Assembly (NCBI GenBank): GCA_905221605.1
Contig: CAJNDS010001158.1
Location: 782,750-832,749, forward strand
Reading direction: 5' to 3'
Length of the DNA: 50,000 nucleotides
Source of the DNA: Symbiodinium natans
Lineage: Eukaryota; Sar; Dinophyceae; Suessiales; Symbiodiniaceae
Notes under the pieces: model-generated
The model's database searches: none
Told to the model about the DNA's origin: nothing
The model's input: only the letters and a program-made list of their open reading frames with translations
Shown: positions 1 to 9,356 of the stretch, piece after piece
Layout: the number at the start of each line of letters is the position of its first letter
Position numbering within the stretch: the first letter of the stretch is position 1
Position numbers and translations under genes: made by a program

Positions 1-337
1 TCTCTCTCTCCCTCCCTCCCTCCCTCCGTCTCCTCAAACAATCTTAGGTCCTCCCTGGCCGTCGTCCTGCTGCTGCTGCACCAGCGGGTCCACCTGGCTT
101 GCCCTCTTCGGATGCCGGGCTAGGATGTTAAATCGCCAAAAACTTGAAAGTGGCTGTTGGCTTATTTGGCTTGGGGCAGCAAGCTGCAGAGGTGTTGAAT
201 TGCCAGGGTTGTCGTGGTCTGGGCTCGGCTTCGGCTTACTTTGTGTCGGGCGCTTAAGTGAGCTTTGTGAGCTTGGGACGCAAGTTAAGTTTGTCATTGG
301 GTTTAAGGGTTCAAAGTTTTGGTTTAGGGGTTCTGCA

Positions 338-365
338 CCCTAAACCCTAAACCCAAAACCCTAAC
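338..365 (-). repeat. Short interstitial telomere-like tract
   Basis: Three to four CCCTAAA-type units on the plus strand. Nearby (305-330 and 507-540) are degenerate TTTAGGG-like pieces in the opposite orientation. Nothing else recognised in 1-699. Confidence 0.85.
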
Positions 366-699
366 TGAAACCCCTTTCACATCGAAAGCTTTAAAATTTT
401 GCCAGCTCCTGAGCTGAGGACTGCTCCTGGCCGCTCGGCGGGAGGTTGGAGGCTTGGGGTGCAGGAGCTCCATTAGGCAGAACATGCATTCAGGCTCCAG
501 GGGTTTAGGGTTTAGGGGTTCAGGGTACGGGGCTTAGGGCTGTCTGGCCAGATTCTAAGTGCGAGTTTCGAGAGATTCTGTGGGATCAGCGGGCTCTTGC
601 CAAAGATCACACCACGGCTCATCTTCACGCACTATAGAGGAGACGAGTGAATGGGCCCGAAGACGAGAACTGCGATTGCATTTTGAAATCGGCTCGGGA

Positions 700-765
700 C
701 CCTAAACCCTAAACCCTAAACCCTAAACCCTAAACCCTAAACCCTAAACCCTAAACCCTAAACCC
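700..765 (-). repeat. Interstitial telomeric tract (CCCTAAA)n
   Basis: About nine near-perfect CCCTAAA units on the plus strand. It is far from any recognisable chromosome end in this window. Confidence 0.95.
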
Positions 766-851
766 ATCAAAACACCGAGCCTGAAGGATGGATCATTGCT
801 GCTTTTTGCCCAGAGTGCTTCCTCTCTGTGAAATCCCTTGCAGACGAAAAT

Positions 852-1013
852 GAAGCCTAAAATGGGGTTATATACTCTATACTACTATAATTCCTATTGA
901 GGTATATGGACCCTAAACCCTTTTAGGGCCCTTTTGGGGGTTATCTACCCTTACTATAATTCCTGCTAAGGTATATGGACTATAAACCCCTGTTAGGGTT
1001 CTTTTGGTCCCGC
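852..1013. mobile_element. MITE family G, copy 1 (complex)
   Basis: The right side GTTAGGGTTCTTTTGGTCCC resembles the right end of the copy at 19558-19664. Inside, a block ACTATAATTCCT...AGGTATATGGA occurs twice (near 890 and 953), so this copy is internally duplicated or nested. Confidence 0.5.
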
Positions 1014-1146
1014 AGGATGGACCCCCTGCAGCCTCTTGGAGCAGAAGCCTTGCATACCATGCCTAAGGTCCGAGACGGATGCCATCAGCAGCGCGGTGGA
1101 AACGAAAAGTCGAGGTTTGGAGCTGAGTGCTCTCTGCAATCCGAGC

Positions 1147-1184
1147 TTAGGGTTTAGGGGTTTAGGGTTTAGGGTTTTAGGGGT
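1147..1184 (+). repeat. Interstitial telomeric tract (TTTAGGG)n, degenerate
   Basis: About five units, some with an extra G or T. The following 1185-2166 is otherwise unique sequence with a G16 run at 1558-1573; no gene recognised. Confidence 0.85.
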
Positions 1185-2166
1185 TGGAACGAAATCTGCG
1201 AGTGTCGGGGTAATTTCAGGAAATGTCGAACTTGTGGCGGACAATCGCACTGAACTGCACTGAACTGATGTCGAGGCTGAGTATTTTTCCTCACACCCAA
1301 TCACCTCAAAGGGGCCCACAGACTGTCTGCTGCCGCTTTTGAGAACAAGCTGCTAAGAATGGCCGTGGGAGGAAGGCATGCGGATCAAAAAAACAAATAT
1401 TTAGGATCAGCAAATCAAATAGTGGTCCTCTAGTCACCCTAGTCCCCAGCAACCCTAAGCGGACCTTAAACAGCGCAGGCCGCAAAAGCCTGAAATGCTA
1501 AAACAGGTAAGCTCAACAGCACAAGGCCTTCAGCAGTAGGCCAAACAAAACAAGGTTGGGGGGGGGGGGGGGGCATTGTGCTCCTGCTATGGACATGAAC
1601 ATCAGGATGCTTTAAGGATCCCAGAAAAACATTGTGTGTTGCAAATGCAGGGGGGGGTGGGAACAAATGTTTTCTGAAAATTCTTTGGGTGCCCCCCTCC
1701 TTCCCCCCACTGGCCCTCCCGAGCTTTCGCGTCTAAACGAGCCGCCGTCCCAGGCCATCGCCACGAGAACACGGATGGCACAACTGCGGCCAGTTCGTTG
1801 CAGGCCTTGCCTTTCTTGCCTCGAGGGGGACATCCCAGATCATCCCGCATCATCCCACTATACCCCGTGCCTTGCAGGCCACGAATGCAACTTCAGAAGG
1901 TATGTCGAGCTCATCACCCATCCCCCTGCCACTGTCCCTAAACCCTAAACCCCCTGATGCCCTCCACTGGAGCAAGTGTGAAAAGCCGCAGACCCCACAC
2001 AGGCCCTTCAGCCTTCGGGCACTTGTGCCCACAAGCTCTAATCACGCCCGGGTAAAAGAAACACACGATCTAGTGGCTGAGTCGATGACCTTTAATTAAC
2101 CTTTTGGGATATATACAATCCTACCATTATTGAGAGGTGAACCTTGTTTTGGACCAGGGTACTCAG

Positions 2167-2194
2167 CCCTAAACCCTAAACCCTAAACCTTAAA
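2167..2194 (-). repeat. Interstitial telomeric tract
   Basis: Four CCCTAAA-type units. A tract of opposite orientation lies about 80 bp away. Confidence 0.85.
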
Positions 2195-2275
2195 TTGCGC
2201 AGGCCCAGTGCCGCACAGCTGCGCTTCGCGATTTCGCCCACCTGTTCAAGCCCAGCGGCCCAAACTTACAGAACT

Positions 2276-2324
2276 TTTAGGGTTTAGGGTTTAGGGTTGA
2301 GGATTTAGGGTTTAGGGTTTAGGG
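2276..2324 (+). repeat. Interstitial telomeric tract
   Basis: About six TTTAGGG units interrupted by one TTGAGGA variant; opposite in orientation to the tract at 2167-2194. Confidence 0.9.
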
Positions 2325-2414
2325 CTTTGTGACCTGACGGGATCATCCTCTAAACACTTCAGGGGTTGCAGAGTCTTAAGCAAGTCAAGACAAGATGCCC
2401 TAAACATTGACCAA

Positions 2415-2529
2415 CTCCTGCTAATTGCTTAAGAACCCCGAAAACCCCGAAAAAAAGATTCTCCCTTATTAAGGGTAATATGTGGATCTTTGTTTTTTAT
2501 TCTTTCGGGCTTCTTAAGCAAAACAGTAG
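2415..2529. mobile_element. MITE family E, copy 1
   Basis: Left end CTCCTGCTAATTGCTTAAGA and right end (reverse-complemented) CTACTGTTTTGCTTAAGA are imperfect terminal inverted repeats. The left repeat continues into ACCCCGAAA, the right into AGCCCGAAA. Related copies lie at 4896-5016, 21755-21838 and 22319-22455. Confidence 0.75.
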
Positions 2530-2855
2530 CCGAGAGACCGGCATGCAGACAGACACTCAGACCGACAGAGAGGCTGACTCACTCAATGACCAACAGCAAA
2601 CAAGCGCGTGTACGCACGAACGCATGCACGAACGCGCACACACACACAAGAAATCGGACGCCCTAGAACCAAAGCTCGATACAAGCACTGAGGCTTTGGC
2701 CGAAGGCCTTCTTCGGCCTCTTGGCCTCCCATTGCCATGGGAAAGTGTCCGCAAAAAGTTCCTCTTCCCTTTTGCGGCTCAGGGTCTAGGCAGCGGTCTC
2801 ATGGGGGCTGGGGGTGGTTTAGAGTTTAGCTTTTGGGTTTTGGGTTTTTTTGTTT

Positions 2856-2865
<10 letters not shown>

Positions 2866-2886
<21 letters not shown>

Positions 2887-2887
2887 G
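2866..2887 (+). repeat. G22 homopolymer after a T-rich run
   Basis: An uninterrupted run of about 22 G. Such runs recur across the window (1558, 4976, 7542, 18730) and open misleading glycine/proline reading frames. Confidence 0.9.
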
Positions 2888-3049
2888 TTGGCTTCCAGTG
2901 TAAGGGGAGTACAGGAACTCAAGATGCAACCCTAAACCCTAGACTCTCGACAGCTTGAGCCTTCACTCCCATCTCTTGGGCTTTTGGGCATCTTTGCTGA
3001 ACTGCTCCAGGGAAGCAATGCCCAGCAAAGTTAGGTTGCGGGTGTAATT

Positions 3050-3165
3050 AGGGTTTAGGGTTTAGGGTTTCGGGTTTAGGATGGTTTGGGGTCTAGGGTT
3101 TGGGGTTTGGGGTTTGGGGGTTGGGGTCCAGGGTTTGGGGTTTGGGCTTTGTGGTTTGGGTGACA
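3050..3165 (+). repeat. Telomere-like tract grading into TTTGGGG variants
   Basis: It begins with TTTAGGG units and passes into GGGGTTT and GGGTTTGG variants, ending near 3165. It looks like degenerated telomeric DNA or a variant-rich array. Confidence 0.85.
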
Positions 3166-3395
3166 TGTGAAGTGATGGCGCATGTACTTCGCTGCGCATT
3201 GCTCTTTGTAAGGTTTTGCAACATCGAACTCACATACTTGCAATGCATGGTGTCGATTTCCTACTGTACTGCGCCATTTGAGGAGTCGCTTTTGGGTCAT
3301 GCTTTCGGCACTAGGACCTTAGCTGTAACAGCGCGAGACTGTTTAATTCTTCTTGTCGAGTATACTGTGACAACAGCTGTAGGTTGTTTTTGGTT

Positions 3396-3485
3396 CCAGG
3401 ATGGGCTTTTAGGCCCTATAACCCCCATAAGCAGCCCTATAAACACCTTTTTTTAAGGGTTATAGGGTCTAATAGCCCGTCCTGG
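3396..3485. mobile_element. MITE family C, copy 1
   Basis: A 90-bp foldback. Left end CCAGGATGGGCTTTTAGGCC and right end (reverse-complemented) CCAGGACGGGCTATTAGACC are inverted repeats, extending through CTATAACCC. Copies of about the same length lie at 9266-9355 and 35123-35212. Confidence 0.85.
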
Positions 3486-3581
3486 TTCCTTCTTGATGCA
3501 ACACAGTAAAGTCGTGACTGGCATCGGAAGTATCAGACAGCAAGTGAACACACAACTTGGGGTGCCTCAGTGCCAACCCTA

Positions 3582-3616
3582 AACCCCAAGCCCTAAACCC
3601 TAAACCCTAAACCCTG
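3582..3616 (-). repeat. Interstitial telomeric tract
   Basis: About five CCCTAAA units with one CCCCAAG variant. Confidence 0.88.
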
Positions 3617-3742
3617 TCGGATCGGCTGGTGAAGTGGGATGCCGCCCTGTAGTTCCGATGCTGCTGGGGGATGGTCCCGATAATGTGCTGGTTCACAGTG
3701 CAGTCGCGCTCAGTTGCTCAGACTCAGAGATAGCGCCGAGTA

Positions 3743-3808
3743 AACCCTAAACCCTAAACCCTAAATCCTAAACCCTAACTCCAATCCCTAAGCCCTAAAC
3801 CCTATACC
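3743..3808 (-). repeat. Interstitial telomeric tract
   Basis: CCCTAAA units with variants (CCCTAAC, CCCTAAG, CCCTATA) increasing towards the right end. Confidence 0.88.
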
Positions 3809-3925
3809 CAGTGCCGTGCAGCAGAAATTCAAGGACGTTGGGCCCTCGTCCTCGACTTTCAATCTGGCGAGGCGGGCCTTGGTTGCCCACAGCTTATGTT
3901 GAATGCAGAGGTCTCCTTGCAACCC

Positions 3926-4012
3926 CTTTAGGGTTTAGGGGTTAAGGGTTTAGGGTTTAGGGTTTAAGGGTTGAGGGCTTCGGGTTTAGGGTTTAGGGTT
4001 TTGGGTTTAGGG
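3926..4012 (+). repeat. Interstitial telomeric tract
   Basis: About ten TTTAGGG units with scattered one-base variants. Confidence 0.9.
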
Positions 4013-4113
4013 CCTCCAGGGCAAGCAGTTGGAGGTCTGCCGTCCAACCGGCTCGACGCCACTGCCCATGCTCCTGTCCATTTGCCAGCAGGCGGGAAGC
4101 TGCCCCAAACCTC

Positions 4114-4226
4114 GGACCCAGGGTAGGCACTTATTCCCCTTTTTTTAGGGTTTAGGTTCCCTGAAAGAAGCCCCTTGAAACCAAAAAGGGCGCCCTCGTT
4201 TATTCCTAGGTTACTCTGAGGTCTAG
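4114..4226. mobile_element. MITE family I, copy 1
   Basis: It shares with 49116-49241 the order GGACCCAG..GTA, CTTATTCCC, TTTAGGTTCCC, AAGCCCCTTG, AAGGGC, CCTAG.TTACTCT and GGTCTAGA. The ends are short imperfect inverted repeats (GGACC / GGTCTAG). The shared internal order makes it a repeat family rather than chance. Confidence 0.7.
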
Positions 4227-4284
4227 AGGAAGATTTCATTCCCTGTTCTTCCACCAAGAAACAGCACAGCAGTTTCGCCAGAGG

Positions 4285-4352
4285 TCCTGTGGCCCAATTC
4301 ATAAGGCATCGGCCTATGGAGCCAGGGATTGACCAGGATCAGTTTTCCTTGT
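4285..4352 (+). pseudogene. tRNA-Arg-like relic
   Basis: GTGGCCCAAT..ATAAGGCATCGGCC followed by TATGGAGCC and GGGATTG is very close to the D arm and anticodon arm of eukaryotic tRNA-Arg(ACG), including the box A region. The anticodon position now reads ATG instead of ACG, one anticodon-stem pair is broken, and the T arm (expected GGTTCGANTCC) is degraded. It is therefore a pseudogene or the head of a tRNA-derived SINE, not a functional tRNA. Confidence 0.65.
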
Positions 4353-4721
4353 GGCAAGTCGACTGATTTTCGTGCCTAGAATGCGATTTAACAATGGAGA
4401 AATGAGAGTGTTTGGGTTGATACTGCATATATACCTAAGTAGCTCCTAAATAACCCCTATGGTCCCTTACAAGGTGTCCTCCCTTTAGTCACTTTAGTCT
4501 TGAAAGCCCAAACCTTCATGAAGGCGGCTCGCTGCATGCAGACCTCCCTTCCGAGCAAAAGCAGTTCCCCCACCCCAAAAAGAGAACAAAATAGGGGCCT
4601 TAATTATTGGAATAGTTTTTTTGTCTTTGGGAGGGGGGGGGAGGTATTATAGTACGACACCTTTACAGCCAACATCAGCAGGCTGGTTTGGGGGTAGATA
4701 AGGGGTCCCTGATTATCGGAA

Positions 4722-4780
4722 AACCCTAGACCCAAAACCCTGTACCCTAAACCGTACACCCTAAACCCTGTACCTTAAAC
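4722..4780 (-). repeat. Degenerate telomere-like tract
   Basis: CCCTAGA, CCCTGTA and CCCTAAA units mixed. The surrounding 4353-4895 has no gene or other element that I recognise. Confidence 0.75.
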
Positions 4781-4895
4781 CCTTTGTCAGAACCTGAGAG
4801 TGGCCGAAGGATCCGGCACCGAAAGTCCGCTCCGCGGCCCTGGGTGCACTTTGCGCGCTGCTTGCAGCACCCAACGTCCGCAGCTTGCAGCAACA

Positions 4896-5016
4896 CTACT
4901 ATTTGCTTAATTTAGGGCTTAGGGTTTAGGAATATATACTCTTCCTTAGAGGGATTGGTATCTTGTTATGTTTTCGGGGGGGGGGGGGGGGGGGGGGGTT
5001 CGTAAGCAAATCGTAG
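4896..5016. mobile_element. MITE family E, copy 2, split by a telomeric tract
   Basis: Left end CTACTATTTGCTTAA (4896-4910) and right end (reverse-complemented, 4999-5016) CTACGATTTGCTTACGAA are inverted repeats of family E. A short TTTAGGG tract (4911-4930) begins exactly where the left repeat stops, and a G23 run (4976-4998) abuts the right repeat. Confidence 0.7.
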
Positions 5017-5713
5017 AACAGTGGCAACGGCAAGCAGTACGCTGACGGAAGACAACACGGCACCTTACGAAGCAGTCCGGAGCTTGCAAAAAGACCTTCC
5101 CTAAACCCTAATCCGGTGCTTTCAGGAAGTTGGCCAGTTCCCTTGGAGAGTCAGAAGGTGCAAAGCACCTCGGCATCGTGAAGTTTGAGGGCTTCAGAGC
5201 GCAGGCGATTTTTAGAGTGTCAGGGTTTTGCAGCTGGGGTTGTTGAGGGCCGAGGCAGATACCGGGTGGTAGGGCCGCCTTGAGCAGATCATGTCCCGCA
5301 TGACGTGGGTTTCGATCATTGACTGCACTCAATCAACCGAAAATCTACAGACATTCGGGTGTCGACCCATTTGTGCTGCTCATTCTAAGTGGCGAATATC
5401 AACCCAGAGTAAGCTGCATTGGTTCAGGGTTTAGGGTCCAGCGGAGGTGTTTAAAGCGGCCCACGCGCATGCATTGATGGTGCGAGGGACTGGTGCAGAT
5501 CTCGACTCACAGAACCTCACAGACTTCATTGACTTGATATGGGAGTTCTTGGCGCAGCATCTCTAGGCTAAGGCTTTAGGAGTGCAGCCAGTACTCTGAC
5601 GTCGACCGCAGGTCAAGGCTAGTACGCATAGCACCTGAGCAACTGATAAGCGTCCGAGGTAGTGCGTCGCTGACTGGCCAGCTGGCGATCACACTGCAGC
5701 TGGCATCAATGAG
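5017..5713. other. No gene recognised
   Basis: Mostly unique sequence with two very short telomere-like pieces (5099-5112, 5425-5438). No supported coding region. Confidence 0.5.
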
Positions 5714-5803
5714 TTGGGATGTTCCCCCTTACACTAACAGTCCTTAACAGGGATTACAATAGGTGTGCTACAGTCCCTATTGAGTACTGTTAGTATAGAG
5801 TCT
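5714..5803. mobile_element. MITE family A, copy 1 (right end truncated)
   Basis: The left end TTGGGATGTTCCCCCTTACA is the family A terminal repeat, followed by ACTAACAGTCCTTAACAGGG. The right end ACTGTTAGTATA lacks the outer AGGGGGAACATCCCA. Confidence 0.8.
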
Positions 5804-5908
5804 TTCAGAAGATGAGGCCGGCCACAGAGGTTCGCGTGCTGCCCGCAAGGGCAAAAAGGCTGTTGTTTGCATTTGGGTCAGTTTGAGTCCTAGTCAAAGT
5901 GTTCACTG

Positions 5909-6096
5909 TAAACCCTAAACCCTAAACCCTAAACCTTAAACCCGAAACTCAAAACCCTAAACCCTAACCCTAAACCCTAACCCCAAACCCCAAACCCCAA
6001 ACCCTAAACCCTAAACCCTAAACCCTAAAACCTAACCCTAAAACCCTAAACCCTAAACCTAAACCCAAACCCTAAACCCTAAACCCAAACCCTAAC
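5909..6096 (-). repeat. Long degenerate interstitial telomeric tract
   Basis: About 188 bp of CCCTAAA with many length variants (CCCTAAAA, CCCTAA, CCCCAAA). It is one of the longest tracts here. Confidence 0.95.
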
Positions 6097-6194
6097 CTTT
6101 CCCGGCACTGACTATGGAACGCTCAGGCGGCAGGCGCATGCCGTCGTCTTCGCGCTTCTCGGCGGTGGGCAGGCCAGAGTCTTCGCGTGCTCAC

Positions 6195-6375
6195 TTGGGA
6201 TGTTCCCCCCTTATACTAACAGCTCCTTAATAGGGATTATGGGTTTAGGGTCTAGGGCTTAGGGCTTGGGATGTTCCCCCTTATATTGAACAGTCCTTAA
6301 AAGTCCCCTTATACTTATCAGTCCTTAAAAGAGATTACAGTACCCCCTGTTACAATCCAGATTACTTCAGAGTCT
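6195..6375. mobile_element. Two partial MITE family A copies around a telomere-like tract
   Basis: The family A left end occurs at 6195 and again at 6266, both in the same orientation. The first copy stops after GGGATTAT, where a degenerate TTTAGGG tract (6241-6265) begins. The second continues with two CAGTCCTTAAAA blocks and lacks a clear right end. Confidence 0.7.
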
Positions 6376-6507
6376 TCTTTCTTGTTTCGAGCCCAGCGAA
6401 ACTTTTTAAGCATGTGCAGTCATGAGATGGATCTTGTCAAGCAGCGCTCTTGCTGAGAGAACTCCAGAGCACAGGCAGCATCCTCCGAAAACGTATACCA
6501 ACCAGTA

Positions 6508-6630
6508 CCAGATCTTCCAAAACCCTTAAACAAGGAATATCCCCTAATTTTATACTAGGATCCTCATTATAGGATTCCTCATTATAAATTAGGGTATATA
6601 CCTTAATTAAAGGGTCTTGGAAGATCTGGG
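6508..6630. mobile_element. MITE family B, copy 1
   Basis: Left end CCAGATCTTCCAAAACCCTT and right end (reverse-complemented) CCCAGATCTTCCAAGACCCT form a long inverted repeat. A possible target duplication CAGTA flanks it (6503-6507 and 6631-6635). Copies at 13753-13900 and 36879-36991. Confidence 0.88.
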
Positions 6631-6732
6631 CAGTACAAGATCTGAGGGCATCCTCAGCACCTAGGGCCCCAAACCCCAAACGCATGTGTGAGGCCTCAGG
6701 CTTCTCCAAGATGGAGTGATTCAAGAGTTCTG

Positions 6733-6792
6733 TAGGGTTTAGGGTTTAGGGTTTAGGGTGGGGGTTTAGGGTTTAGGGTTTAGGGTTTAGGG
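6733..6792 (+). repeat. Interstitial telomeric tract
   Basis: About eight TTTAGGG units with one GGGGG interruption. Confidence 0.92.
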
Positions 6793-7099
6793 AACACCTG
6801 TCGAAGTCTTGAGAGCCTGCGAGGCCGTTGACGTGCAGAACGCCCTGCGAGCCTGTGGCAGCACGGCAGCACAACACAAAGATTTGTGTGAAGCCGATCT
6901 AGTTTTGCACAGACCGTGACGTATAAGTATGACAAAGTGCATCTTGTTGCCGCATCGGCTTATAGGGCGCGCTTGAGTCTACCAGGGTATATATGCAGTG
7001 CGAAACAAGGCATGACTGCGGCTTTGTTGAAAACTGGTAGCGGATAAGCGTCGTCGCCTGTCGCATTTCACTCGCCTATGAGATCTGCGGACCTGGGCG

Positions 7100-7162
7100 A
7101 GCCCGGTTCGCACTCGAACTTGCCTTTTCCCCGATCATAACCGACTGCGCCACCAACCATGT
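7100..7162 (-). other. tRNA-like or SINE-head sequence
   Basis: The minus strand contains TGGCGCAGTCGG (7141-7152), a perfect Pol III box A, and AGTTCGAGTG (7111-7120), a near box B. The spacing is about 11 nt shorter than in a tRNA and no full cloverleaf forms, so a tRNA-derived SINE fragment or decayed tRNA is likelier than a live gene. Confidence 0.4.
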
Positions 7163-7541
7163 CAGGGAGCCTCACCGAAGGCTCACAGCGAACCACCAAA
7201 CAGAGCAAGGAACACCTCTGCTGAACTTGCGGCTCACCCTGTCCGGGGCACTGCTGTGACGTTTCGTTGCACCACCCCGCGGGTCGCTCCGCGCCTGAAG
7301 GGCTCGGACTTGTGCGGCAGCGCCTTGCACCTGGGCCTGAAACAACTGGCCACTTTCCATCGCCCGCGCCTTTGCTCCGTTGCTGCTGGAAAAGAACCCT
7401 TCATCCTGAGAATCCGCGTCGTTCTGCAGCTCGCCTGCCTGCACCGTCATCAATGACTTCGTTAACCTCAGCGACCTCAAGTCAGCCGCTGAAGGGCTTA
7501 CTACTGCAATCCCCTACTTGATCCCCATGCAGGGGCTCAGC

Positions 7542-7562
7542 GGGGGGGGGGGGGGGGGGGGG
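7542..7562 (+). repeat. G21 homopolymer
   Basis: An uninterrupted G run in otherwise unique sequence. Confidence 0.9.
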
Positions 7563-7632
7563 TATTGTAAACATGCAAGCTTGAAATGGCTCCAAAAACC
7601 GTATGAATGCTTTCTAAACCCGTCATCGTAAG

Positions 7633-7920
7633 GCCCTGCCACATTTGGGAAAGAAAATCCCGCCGCACCTAGGGAAAAAGGGTCCCGCCGCACCAACAAA
7701 GGTCCCACACACACCTCGGATACAAAATGTCCCGCCGCACCGAGGGACCCAAGGGGCCCCACCGCACCCAGGGAAAGAAGGGCCCCACATCTAGCAAAGA
7801 CAAACCCTCCACACCTAGCCGTATGTAGGAAAAATGGCCCGCCACACTGAGGAAAAAAGTCCCGCCAGGCCTGCCGCACCCAAGAGAAGAAAACCCGCCA
7901 CACCTAGCAAAAAGGGCCCA
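7633..7920. repeat. Degenerate minisatellite, ~27-bp unit
   Basis: Blocks of the form CCCGCCGCACC.AGGGAAA recur about ten times with variation (for example 7659, 7684, 7732, 7760, 7838, 7860, 7894). An open minus-strand frame (7514-7903) is a by-product of the repeat; no gene is supported. Confidence 0.7.
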
Positions 7921-8201
7921 ACAAAAGAAGACATCTCCGCCGTGACTTTGTATGCGGGGCTCATGTCCTGTGTCGAAGGAAGGTGGCCAGCCTCTTTCAT
8001 TCCCTGCAGAGGTGCAGCATAGGGCAAGACGGATATATGTTCCAGGTTGATTTAAAACCCAAACCCCTATAGGGTCTAAACCCTAAGTTTGCAACCTTGG
8101 GTGGTTCACAAGGTTCCATAAGTTTCCCATGACGAACCGTTTATTCGGATCCGGGTACGAGTCAGCTGGCTTCTGTGGCAGGATTTCGGAGTTCCAGTTC
8201 C

Positions 8202-8287
8202 CCTAAACCCTAAACCCTAAACCCTAAACCCTAAACCCTAAACCCTAAAAGCCCTAAATCCTACACCCTAAGCCCTAAACCCTAAAC
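8202..8287 (-). repeat. Interstitial telomeric tract
   Basis: About twelve CCCTAAA-type units, the last four with variants. Confidence 0.93.
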
Positions 8288-8734
8288 CACACCCGTACTG
8301 TGCTCGCACTTCTGGAGACTGAGGTGATCTTGCTGCTAGCACACCATACACGAGCCTTGACGGCAGACACCGGAATGCTGGAGCAAGTTCTTGCAAAGTG
8401 CCACCAGACAACCCTGGAGACTCTAGACGCTTGCATCATCAATTCCGACCCGCCCACTCATGCTCCTAGAAGCTGAGTGAGCACACTTTACGCTTTTTGG
8501 GATACAAGAACCCCCCTATAGAACTGTAAATGTACACTTTTTCGGGGCTTCTGAACTCAGCAACTAAGTACTGAAGTCCATCTAGTTTCAATGCCAAGAT
8601 GCGAGCAGATGTCTTGCTCAGTTATGACCACATAATGTCGGTACCCGTAAACCCTACACCCTAAACCCTCGGTGCCCTCTTCAGATGGAGCCCCAATCTT
8701 GAAGTTCCCAGCAGGTACGTAGATGACCACATGT

Positions 8735-8825
8735 GGGGGTTTCCGAAATTAGGAGTACCTTGTGAGAAGGGAATCCTATTATTTGGGGGTCTATGTTAGG
8801 GGTCCCCCTATTTTCGCAAGCCCCC
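8735..8825. mobile_element. MITE family D, copy 1
   Basis: Left end GGGGGTTTCCGAAATTAGGA and right end (reverse-complemented) GGGGGCTTGCGAAAATAGGG are inverted repeats. A possible 4-bp duplication ATGT flanks it (8731-8734 and 8826-8829). Related pieces lie at 15136, 40346, 42762 and 43711. Confidence 0.8.
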
Positions 8826-9104
8826 ATGTGCAGCTTTGCAACTACCTTGGAACTTGGAATTAAAATGCAATCTCACGCTTCCAAGGGCACAACTTGTAGA
8901 CAGCGGAGAGTTCTTGCTGGTAAGGTTCAGCATCTGACGCAGCTAGGACATAGGGCATGCGCAACCATGATCCCTGTCTGGAAAGAGTTGCTTAGTATGG
9001 GAGTGGGGCTGTATGTGAAACAGGGTTTAAGTGTATGTAAGGTCCCTTTTTAATATTGGTGAGTGAATGTATAGGGTGTCCTGTTGGGGGTACAAGAAAT
9101 ATAA

Positions 9105-9161
9105 CTAAACCCTAAACCCTAAACCCTAAACCCTAAACCCTAAACCCTAAACCCTAAACCC
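9105..9161 (-). repeat. Interstitial telomeric tract
   Basis: Eight nearly perfect CCCTAAA units. Confidence 0.95.
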
Positions 9162-9265
9162 GGCTTCATGTGAGTGTGTGAGACTTTGAGGAAACTCCAA
9201 AGCGGGTTGCTCTCGGAGATGCTGCGGCTCTTTGGCAGCTTTTCATGGTCTCAAACAATTGAATC

Positions 9266-9355
9266 CCAGGACGGGCCATTAGACCCTATAACCCTTAAAA
9301 AAGGTCCTTTGTTTAGGGCTGTTTATGGGGGTTATAGGGCCTAACAGCCCATCCT
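9266..9355. mobile_element. MITE family C, copy 2
   Basis: Left end CCAGGACGGGCCATTAGACC and right end (reverse-complemented) CAAGGATGGGCTGTTAGGCC are inverted repeats, with CTATAACCC inside each. Length and layout match copies 1 and 3. Confidence 0.85.
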
Positions 9356-9356
9356 T

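Noticed and set aside
7514-7903. 129-codon minus frame with repeated Gly-Ala-Ala/Val-Gly
   Set aside because: It follows the period of the degenerate minisatellite; no independent coding evidence.
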